Source: an uncultured Desulfobacteraceae bacterium
GTDB lineage: Bacteria; Desulfobacterota; Desulfobacteria; Desulfobacterales; Desulfatirhabdiaceae
NCBI GenBank assembly: GCA_903839535.1
Contig: CAIMCT010000162.1
Coordinates: forward strand, 1 to 64,000
Reading direction: 5' to 3'
Length of the DNA: 64,000 nucleotides
Shown: piece after piece, positions 21,898 through 32,700 of the stretch
How positions within the stretch are numbered: position 1 is the stretch's first letter
Layout of the letters: each line of letters starts with the position of its first letter
Notes under the pieces: generated by a model
Seen by the model: the letters and a program-made list of their open reading frames with translations, nothing else
Databases searched by the model: none
Told to the model about the DNA's origin: nothing
Position numbers and translations under genes: made by a program

Positions 21898-23781
21898 CTA
21901 ACTAAAATCCGGCATATCGAATAGTTCGAGAAATATCTCGAAGGTGATGACGGTCATTAGCAAGTCGTTATCGAAGGTCTGATTGACCGTAAACTTGTCG
22001 CTGCGATACATCTTCTTTAGTCGCTCGATCGTATCGGGATTGAAATAACCCTCTCTTTGTATCTTGTCGAAGGACAAAATGTCATTGAGCCACTGAACAT
22101 CCTGCTTCAGAAGATAGGGGCTTCCTGGCGCAACGAAACCAAACTTCTGCCGGTTGATCACGGCCCCAGGCAGATAGCGCTCTGCGGTCTTGCGCACGAT
22201 GTATTTCTCCGCCGAGTCTTTCATCAAAAGAGCAACAGGCAATGTCCGAGCGAATTCGATCAAATCCTTGTCAAGAAAAGGGTAGCGGGCTTCGACGGAA
22301 TTGGCGAGTGATACCCGGTCGCCATGGTCGGAAAGCAGGTGGTCCGAAAGACGCAGTTTGAAATCCACATAAGACCGCTTGTGCAAAGGATGCCTGCCGA
22401 TCATTTTTGATACATCGACAAGTTCCATTCCTTCGCTGCAGAAATCATCCATCATTGCTCCGAGCGCATGCGAATAGATGGCTGCTTTCGTCTCCCTGAA
22501 TTCGTAAAAATTCCGTTCGTAGAGGAAACGACTGTCACCCCAGAGACGCTGCCGTATCTCTTTCTCGATCTGGGTTTGTGCATCGTCAATCTCATCAATC
22601 CCGTCTCGCTGCAGCATATCGAACCGGTATCCCACATATCCACCAAACAGCTCATCAGAGCCTTCACCAGTCAGGATGACCTTCATGCCATGGCTCCTCA
22701 CCAGTTCCGAAAGGGCCAGTGAACAGGTGTTATACGATTCCTTCAGAGGAGATTCGGCGTGATATACAGCGGTTTTGATCCTGTTGATGATATCCGGCCA
22801 GTCAAAGACTATTTCATAATGGATGGATTTTACCTGTGATGAGACAATCCGCTGGTACTTTCTCTCGTCGATGTCGGCCTGATTGAAGCCGATTGAGAAG
22901 GAACGCCATTTCTCCTCCGGATAAAAATCATTGATGATAGATGCGATCAAGGAAGAGTCGAGACCGCCGCTAAGATAGAATCCGACCGGCACATCTGCGT
23001 TCAGCCTGCACCGAACGGCTTGCCGCAGTAGTTCATCCAGCCTCTCGACATAGAAGGATTCCGGTTGCGGATTACCACTTTCCCCCTCCTTTGGATAGAC
23101 GAGATCCCAGTACTCCCTGATTTCCACCTTTCCGTTCCGGACAATGACGTAATGTCCAGGCTTCAGGCTCTGGATGTCTTTGAACATCGTCGTAGGGCTA
23201 ACTATACCTGGGAAGGTGAAAACCTGATCAAGCCCGGTCAGATCAACTGTCCGCCGAACCGATGGGTGTTTTAAAATCGCCTTGATCTCGGAAGCAAAGA
23301 TGAAACTGTCCTCGGCCTCTGTGAAAAAAAGCGGTGTGATCCCCGTACAATCGCGAGCCAGAAGAAGCGACTGCTCCTTCATATCGTAAATGGCGAGGGA
23401 AAACTGCCCGTTCAGACTGCTCAGGCCAGAAGATATATTGGCGGAGCCGTACTCTTCATACAGATGCACGAGTATCTCGACATCGCAGTTCGTGCGGAAC
23501 CGATGCCCCTTGGCGATTAGAGTCTGCTTCAGTTCCCTGTAGTTATATATCTCTCCATTGCAAACGGAGACTATCGTGCGATCCTCATTGTAATGCGGCT
23601 GATTACCAGTAGCCAGATCAATGATCGAAAGCCTCCTGAAGGCGAATCCCCAAGTCTCTTCTATATGAAATCCCGAGTCATCTGGCCCACGGTGGATCAT
23701 GGTATCCGCCATCGCTTCGAGCAGCCGCTTATCTACACTGGGGCTTCCCTTCAGATCAATGATGCCTGCTATCCCGCACAT
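21898..23781 (-). CDS. asnB: Asparagine synthase (glutamine-hydrolysing)
   Basis: MCGIAGIIDLKG, RGPDDSG, YLSGGLDSSLIASI, LTGEGSDELFGGY. Confidence 0.93.
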   Translation of the reverse strand: MCGIAGIIDLKGSPSVDKRLLEAMADTMIHRGPDDSGFHIEETWGFAFRRLSIIDLATGNQPHYNEDRTIVSVCNGEIYNYRELKQTLIAKGHRFRTNCDVEILVHLYEEYGSANISSGLSSLNGQFSLAIYDMKEQSLLLARDCTGITPLFFTEAEDSFIFASEIKAILKHPSVRRTVDLTGLDQVFTFPGIVSPTTMFKDIQSLKPGHYVIVRNGKVEIREYWDLVYPKEGESGNPQPESFYVERLDELLRQAVRCRLNADVPVGFYLSGGLDSSLIASIINDFYPEEKWRSFSIGFNQADIDERKYQRIVSSQVKSIHYEIVFDWPDIINRIKTAVYHAESPLKESYNTCSLALSELVRSHGMKVILTGEGSDELFGGYVGYRFDMLQRDGIDEIDDAQTQIEKEIRQRLWGDSRFLYERNFYEFRETKAAIYSHALGAMMDDFCSEGMELVDVSKMIGRHPLHKRSYVDFKLRLSDHLLSDHGDRVSLANSVEARYPFLDKDLIEFARTLPVALLMKDSAEKYIVRKTAERYLPGAVINRQKFGFVAPGSPYLLKQDVQWLNDILSFDKIQREGYFNPDTIERLKKMYRSDKFTVNQTFDNDLLMTVITFEIFLELFDMPDFS

Positions 23782-23783
23782 AA

Positions 23784-26700
23784 TTAAAAATCCTCGCTGA
23801 TTTCCTGGGCGGATTTGATAAAAGAGTCCCTCTCATTTTGCTCCGCCTTGCTCATAAGCGACAGCCGGAGCCGCCCGATGCTAATGTCCGCGCAACTGGC
23901 TATTGAACTGATGACCGTCCTTAGTGCTTCCTTCATCCGTTCCATCAGGTCTCCTGAAAAGACCGCCGCGTTATACCTGAATTCCGCCCACATCTTCTGG
24001 GCGGGTTCCACTACGATGATCAGGTCGTAGTTGGTTTGATCGAAGACCTTGACATCCTTGATGCAAAAACCCAGCGAGTATTTTTGCTCCAATCCGATCA
24101 ATTCGTCGGCCAGCGGCAAGTTCTCGAAGACCATCACATGGTCCAGCAATTCCTGTTTCAGGGAAGTCGCGGCCTGAACATCCGCAAGGGAACCATAGTG
24201 ATGCGGCTCGCTTTTCAACGCATCAGCCTGAACGTCCCGAACGAGCTGTGCCACTGTCTTTTCAGGATTGATCCGTATCCTGACCGGAACGGTGTTGATA
24301 AATAGACCTACCATGTTTTCAATGTCAGCGACTTGCGCCGGCCTTCCCGACACGGTCGCTCCGAACACGACATCATCAGCGCCGCTGTATCGGCCAAGGA
24401 CAAGCGCCCACGCCGTCTGGAAAACCGTATTCACTGTAACCTGATTGCCGAAAGCAAATCGTTTCAGGTTTTCGACTGTTTCAGGCTCGATCTCCAGAAC
24501 GAGCATCTCCGGCCTGAAATCAGTAGAAGGTTTTTTGGGCAGAACAGCCGGATGGTCGTACCCCTGGAGATAGTCTCTCCAGTAATTTATCGTGGACTGG
24601 ATGTCCAGATTCTCTATCCACCTAATATAGGCGCTATATGGCGCTTCGGGTTTCATTTCCGGAATGCCGCCCTGCCGTAAAACGCTGTATGCCTCAAAAA
24701 ACTCGCTCATCAGGATGCCAACGCACCAACCGTCTATCAATAGATGGTGATGGCTCCAGACGACTTCAAAGGATCGTTCCGACTTTTTAAAGACGCTTAC
24801 GCGCATCGGTGTCTTCCGCATCAGGTCAAACCCCTCATCCCTGTCCCGGTTTCTGAATTTAGCAAGATACTCCCGTTGCTGCGCATCAGAGAGATCGCTG
24901 CCAAAAGATATATTGGCTTCGAACCTGAAATCGATACTTCCCTTCCGCGTCACGACCTGAAGGGGACGGTCCGAGCCTTTGTGGATGAAGACGGTTCTGA
25001 GGATGTCGTGCCGTGCAACCAGCACGTTCCAACATGCCTCAAAAAATGCGAGATTGAGTTCACCTTCGATCCCGAAGGATGTCTGCATGAAGTAGGCGGC
25101 AGTTGACGCAATGGGCGGCGGAGTAAGGTTTTTCACCTTCAAATCGCGCGTCATGTTTAGCCGTTTATTACTCTGACCCTCATTTAGCATGGCATGAAAC
25201 AGCATACCCTCCTGAAGCGGTGAAAGCGGATAGATGTCCTTCAGGTTGTCGTTTGAAATTCCGCATTCGGAAAGGATGCTATCCAGTTCCAGCACCGTAA
25301 GGTCTTTCCAGGTCAGATCATGGGGTGTCAGCTCTTCAACCTCTCGTGAAATGCAGTGGTCGATGACAGCGAGCAATTCATCCCGGTATGCCTGAAGAAA
25401 CATATCCACCGTTTCTTTGCAGTGGACCTTCGTGTTGTAGCTCAAACTGAGTTTTAGCCTTTTACCAATGATTACGCCTTCGATCTCGTTTTCCCGCTCG
25501 AACTGGCCGCCAATGGTATTTACGGCGTTTCTTTCGTCTATGAAAAACCTGTTCTCTCCATCAGCATCGAAACACCCCTCCCCCCAGCGGGGGGAGGTCG
25601 GGAGGGGGGAAATGCCGTCATGCCAAACACTTGCCCTCCCCCCGGCCCCCTCCCGCTGGGAGGGGGAGTGAACGGTTACGTCGAGGTAGTTGAAGAGTAT
25701 CCGCGCCCGATTGAGTCGCATTCGGTTTTTTTCCGCAACAGGAGCAATGTATTTCAGGATGCCATAGCCGATGCCATTGTTCGGTATGCGTCTTAAAGCC
25801 TCTTTTATTTGTTTGACCTGCATGCCCGGTTCATCGGATTCCGGGATATCGATCAGTGCAGGATATATGCCTGTGAACCAACCTACGGTCCTTCCGATAT
25901 TGATATCATTGAAAAGTGGCTGCCTGCCATGTCCTCTTATATCTATGAAACCTCTCTTTGCTCCGTAACACCTCTTCATCGTCCTGCCAAAGGCAGCCAG
26001 CAGCAGGTCGTTTACTTCGGTGTGATAGGCGCTATTGGCTTTAGTGATCAACGCCAGGGTTTCGTTGTGGCTCAACTCCACAAAAACTGTTCCTACATCT
26101 TCATAACGATTTGCTAAGGGGCTGGCAATCCCATCCACGATTGGAAGGTTGGCCGCACTGGGGTGCGGCGGTCCCGGGAGGTTTTGAGCATTATCTACGG
26201 TTGTGACCTCAAAGTCAGGTGGGATCGCTAACGCTACGGTCTCCTCGATTTGCCGCCAGAAGGGGACTTCTTCGAGCAACTTAGGACTCGTGCTGTATTG
26301 GGCGATCTTCTCCGCCCATAATTGGTAAGAACAGGTCTTGGGCGGCAGAGCCAGAGTTCGACCCGCAACGGCCTGTTCGTAACAAACGCCCATATCTTCA
26401 ATCAATATCCGCCACGATACCCCGTCAACGACAAGATGATGGATGACGATAAGAATGCGGTCTCCGTCGTCCAGTCTGAACAGCACTATTTTCATCAACT
26501 GGCCCTGATTCAGATGAAGCGATGTGGAAACTTCAGCACATATACTGTCCAGTTCCACCTTTGCATCTTTCTTGCCTTTCAGGTCGGCGACTATAAAATC
26601 CAATGGATATTCCAGGCCTGCAATCTCCTGTACAACGGATTCGCCATCAAATCGGAATATCATCCTCAAGCTATCATGATGCTCCTGCAACTTCAGCAGT

Positions 26701-29700
26701 GACAGCCTAAGCGCTCTCTCATCAACAATGTCTTGTGAACGGAGTAAAACCGCCTGTACATAGTGATCCAATTCACCGCCATGTTCCCTGAAAAACCAGG
26801 TCTGAACGGCTGTGAGCGGAACTCTGCCGGTGATCATCCCCTGTTGCGGAGTATTGCTTATTGTCTCAATCTTTTTAGCCAGATCCCGAATGGTGGGTGT
26901 CTCAAAAAAATGCCTGACTTCGAGTTTGAGATGTTGCTGATTGAGACGCGACAGTATCTGGATCGTCTTTATGGAATCCCCGCCAAGGACGAAATAATTG
27001 TCCAGAACCCCAATCTCCTCCCTGCCAAGGACCGCTTTCCATAGGCCGACAAGCAGTTCCTCATTTTCAGTTTGCGGGCCGGTATTAATAGATTTTGGGG
27101 CAGTGTCATGCTTTAGCAGAGAGCGAATACAAGATTCGCTCCTATCGCCTTCTATTTCGATGGACAATGCTTTTGTGTCTATCATCCCGTTTGAGGTAAT
27201 AGGCATCTTTCCGATCATGGAAAATTGCGACGGTATCATAAAGTCGGGCGACTTATCGCCCAAATAACTCCTCAATGCCTTTTCATCCCCAGGAAGTCCG
27301 TCAATATCGGCAATGAACTTTCCAGCATTATCAGAAATATTTTTTAGTAAGTATTCATAGTATTTAAGAAACAGTTGTACTGTTTCCTCCCTGAAAAGAT
27401 CAGTGCTGTAATCAAGGGAAATGTTCAGTTCCTGCCCGGAATCAGTGACATCAAGGATCATATCAAAAGCCGAGGCTCCGGTCCCACACGGTCTTTCCGT
27501 GAAAGTCAGTCCTGCCGAGACAATGGAAGCGCTCGCCTGGGTCTCGTACACGAACATGGTATCGAAAAGGGGATTTCGACTCATCTCCCGTTTCAGAGCA
27601 AGTTTTTCCACCAGATGTTCGAAGGGGTAACCCTGACAATCATAGGCCTCAAGCACCACTTTTTTCACTTCATCCAGAAATGAGTTGAAGGTTTTTTTCC
27701 CCTCAGGCCTGCACCGCACCGGAAGAGTGTTGACGAACATTCCCACGGAACTGGCGAATTTTTCACTCCTGCCGTTATATGTTGCGCCCACTACAACATC
27801 CTCATTCCCCGTAAGTTTGTGGAGAAGCAGGAAATACGCGGCGAAAAGGGTCATGTGCAGAGAAGTCCTGGCGGATCGGGCAAAGCGCTTCAGCGCCTGA
27901 AAAACATCATTGTCAACTTTTCGGAACATCTTGCCGCCGCTGAAGGTTTTAAGCGAAGGGCGAGCAAAATCGGTGGGTAGAAAGAGGAGAGGGACTTCCG
28001 TTGAGAATTTTTCCAGCCAGTAGGCCTCGTGCTTACAGTAGTCACTGCCGACAAAATAATGCTGCTCGTCTGCTACATAATCCCTGTACTGAGCCACAGG
28101 TACGGAGGTTTCCTGTCCGCTGTAGCGACTGATAAATTCGCTAATAAGGATATTAGCCGAAATGCCGTCGAAGATAATGTGATGCGTATCCAGGACAAAA
28201 AGATGGCGTGTCTCGTTTATCCGCGCCAGGCAGACTCGCAGGAGCGGGGGCTGAGAGAGATCGAAAGGCTGGATGATATCCCGTATTGTCTCCTCCACCG
28301 CACTTTCCTGGATCACCCGGCGCATGACGTGAAAGTTCACATAATGCTGGACCTTCTGTACCACCCGACCCTCTTCCATCACAAAACCCGTTCTCAGTAT
28401 CTCGTGCTCCTGAAGCAATTCTCCTAATATTTTTTCAACTTTAGCATAATCCAACTGGCCATCAATAAAAAGCGCCACCGGGATGTGATAGCCCAGTTCG
28501 CCGCCTTCCGTCTGACTCAGGATAAACATCCGGTTCTGAGCCGAGGAAAGCGGATAAAAATCGTTGACCTTTGACCATCCGAAGCTCTTGTAGCCAACAC
28601 AAGAGCGTCGGCTACAAGAGCTTTGACCGCTGACCGTATCGCAGGATGTTCCATCCGATTTTAACGGTGAATGGTCAACAGTCAACGGCGCTATACCTCC
28701 CTTGAACAGACCTCCTGCACGCATCTCTTCAATGCTTTCCTGGACGGATTTCACGAAATACCCAATATCATCATCGGTATGCGCCGTTGACAGGAAGCAG
28801 TTCCTCCCCTCCCAGATGTAGATTCCACGGGACAGAAGGTGGTAGTACAAAAGCTCCTGGTCACCCTTCACAGGAATCCGGAACAGCGAGCCGAAATGGA
28901 TCATCCGGATCGACAACCCTTCTCCTGCGAAATAGGAGTTTAGCCGCTCCGCAAGTTCCCCGGTGCGCAGATTCAGATTGGCCTGCAGAGAAGGGCCGGA
29001 CTCCTTCAGATGAGCAAGCGCCGCATATGCGCTTGCCATTGCAAGGGGATGGTGGTTGAAGGTCCCTGCGATGAAGGTGTTCTCCTTTTCAGGAAATGAT
29101 CCATCTCCGTAGTTCCACATCCCACCATCCACCGCGTCCATATAATGGGACTTGCCGGCGACAACTCCTATCGGCATACCACCGCCAACCACCTTGCCGT
29201 AGGTGACGATATCTGCCTTGATGTCAAACCACGCCTGCGCCCCTCCTGGGTGGATACGGAACCCGAGAATAACCTCGTCGAAGATTAGCGCTGCTCCCAA
29301 TGCTGTCGTGATCTCCCTCAATCTCTTGAGGAAGGCTGTCGGCTGAAAGTCCGGCCTCCGGCTCTGCACAGGTTCAACCAGCACGGCGGCAAGCTCACGA
29401 CCATGGACTTCAATGAACTGAAGCGATTCCTCAGTTCCATAATCAAGTACATAGATGTCTTGCACCAGCCCGGGCGGTGTGCCGGGAGACATCGGCGCTG
29501 CGCTCCCGACAGGACCGTCAAAATCTTTCACCGCAAGTACGCCGTCGAAATGTCCGTGGTAGGCGCTCGAAAACAGGGCGATTTTTTTTCTGCCGGTTAC
29601 AGTCCGTGCAATCCTTACCGCCGCCATTACAGCCTCTGTTCCGGTATTAAAGAAGGCGACTCTTTCTACTCCGGTAAGCTCGTGGATCAGGGTTGCAACT

Positions 29701-32700
29701 TTACCGGCGCGATCAGACATAGGGCCGATCGGGGTCCCACGCTGAATCTCTCTTTGTAGCGCAGCTTGCACGAATGGCGGATTGTGGCCAAGAAGGTACA
29801 CGCCAAACCCCATCGAGATATCCAGATAATCTCTCCCGTCGATATCGGTAAAGTGCGATCCTTCCGCCCGCTCCACGATGATCTGGTAGATCATTTCTTT
29901 CCATTCCGGTCTGAAGCCGGCTATGTTCCGTGTATTGGCAAACACAGGCCGGTACTTCCGGGTTCGCTCCTTCGATCCGGCCGTGAGCTTTGTATAACGT
30001 CCGATCAATCTCTGCAGGTGTTCCTTCTGACGTGTGTTCAGCTCCAGCTTCTCCCGCCCAGTCACTCCCCTGTAGGCGACATACTCATCCCGTTTCTTCA
30101 CGCTATCATCTGTCGGCAGGCTCCCGCGTCCGCCCGCTGTCGTCTTTCCTCCGCCCGCTGTCGATATTTCAGGGCGGGTGCGGGGGGCTGCTCCTACTCC
30201 TACTCCTACTCCTACTCCTGCATCTGTCCTCTGATCCTGTGTCAGAGATGCCTGGCAGGCGTGTAGTTCCTGCCGGGACCGCCGCACCCCAGTGCGGCCA
30301 GCCTCAATGTCCAAGGCCGTTGACCGTTGACCGTTGACGGTGAACGGTGAACGGTCAACGGTCAACGGTTCTCTTTTATCGTTTTGCAGTTCCTGCAGGG
30401 TGCCTTTCCCTGCTCCCCGAAGAACGTGGAGCTGCTCAGACATCACCGCAAGCTGCCGGCTCATCAGTTCTATCTGCTGGCTGATGATGCCGTCTGCGGG
30501 GCTGTGAGCGCCCTTCACGCCATCTTCAATCCGCACCGCCCGAGGCACCACAGTCGCCTCCCCTGAGCAGGATTGAGAGTCAGGCGCTGATGGGTTAGAA
30601 AAAGGAATTCGTCCATCAATATCCGACACTGACTCCTGCACTTTATCGGCTTCAGATTCTTTGTCGATATAATCCACGGTTTTGTTGAAGGTATCAAGTC
30701 GGCTGTAAAACCAGCTCATCTGCACATCCAGCCCATACATCCGCTTGATCAGGTCTTTGAGCCTGGCGATCATAAGAGAGGCGAATCCCAACTCGAACAG
30801 GTTCGTATCACCGTCATACCCGGTGATCTCTATCTCCGATGACTGGTACATCAGCCCCATCACCTCCGATGCAATCCGCTCCCTCCGACCAGGCTGCTGC
30901 TGCTGCGAGTTTAGCTCGCTCTTCGCTATAATAACACACTGCATGGGGTGATCCTCTGCATCACCCGGTAACCCCGAATGTTCAAGATGAGTAAAACCCG
31001 CTTCCTCCAGCCCTGTTTTCCAACCGGCAAAGCTCAATGAAGGACAATTCGCTATGCGGCGTTCAGGGTCCTGGAAGAGCCACCAGCCACTTGTCAGGCC
31101 GAAGATGACACTGACGATCTCCTGGAATTTGGTAACTTCATTCATGATAAGGACCCCGCCCGGCTTCAATAATTTCCTGACCTGGCTAAGAGTACGGTCT
31201 ATCCGCGCCGTAGCATGGAGTACATTCGATGCTATAATCACATCATAAAATGCCACGTCGAAGCCCTGTGACTCCACATCCTCTTCAATATCAAGAGTTT
31301 TAAACGTCATGAATGGATAACTGGCCCCGAATTTCCTTTTGCCATGCTGGGTAAAGACCGACGCGATGTCCGTGTAGCAGTATGCAAAATTTCCAAGGCC
31401 GCTGATTTCACGGAGGACATGGCCTGTTGTACTTCCCGTGCCTGCACCTATCTCAAGTATTTTTATTTCCGGAGAAGAGGGGGCCGTGAGCATTCTCTGC
31501 GCTGAATCTTCAGTTGATATTTGAGTAACACATTCACCGACCTTTTGTCCGACGAGCCGGTTGAAAAAGTCCTGGATTCTGTTGTTGGTATAAAGATTCT
31601 CTACGAGTTCCATAGACCCGTTCGGGAATAGGGCCTCGGCGTGATTCATCCTGCCGGTAAGGACAGCAGAGTATTTGTCCATGCACTTTGCAAGTGAATT
31701 CACTGTAGCCGCCATCTCAGGATAATCGCTAACAATTTTGTGCTGAAGATTGTCGGCGGCTCGGGTTATTTCCTGGATATCCCATTCATTTACTGGACCC
31801 AGGGCGGTGACCATGGTGTCTGAAAGAGAAATGAACCCCGCATTTTTCAGGATGATCAGGAGGACATCGAAGAGCTTTCCGTATTCAGGGATCACTCCCA
31901 TCTTTTCTTTCAACGTCTGCACCTGATATTGCTCTTCTGAGCCGCGCAAAACGCCGGTCTCCTTGAACGCCCTCAGGATGTAGAACCCGCCCATCCGGTT
32001 CAGTTGGTCATAAACCGTTCCTGCATAGATGGAGTTAATATCTGTAAAATTATCATTTTGGGAAATCATGTCTTTATATCCTCTATTTATAGTCAGGTTG
32101 CAGGGTACGGCCAAAGGGACGGCAAGTACCGGCCGCTTTTCTCTGGGACCTGGTAGTTCTATCCAGCACCTTTTTCTCTGAAAGGGATAATTCGGAAGCA
32201 CGACCTTTTTCCTCGGATAGGGACGATCGAATCCCTCCCAGTCGATGTCACAGCCGGCCGTGTAGAGTCCGGCAAGGCATTTGAGCATCGGTTCCCAATC
32301 GCTGTGTCCTTCGATTCGTCCCGGTCCAGGATTGTCCATGCTGCCGAGCGTGGTAAGCCATAGCCCTTCATGATCCGGAATGCATTGCCGGCCAAGGCTC
32401 GTAAGCGTGGATGTTCCACCCACCTCAATGGCCAAAGGATATTCTGGCCCGTAATCAGTGGATATGTCCCCGATTGCGCGCATACTGTCATAAAACCGGA
32501 CTGGTTCCCTCAGATGCATCGTCCAGTAATCGGATGTCGCCATCTCCGCGCCGCCAAGCCCGCCGGTGGTGTTCGCCATAATCGGCAGATTGGGGGTCGA
32601 ATAACGGATGCTGGCTGCAAGGGTGCTGAACTCTTCAAGTATGGGGTCAAGGAGGCACGAATGAAAGGCATGAGACACTTTCAGGATGTGAGATGCTACG

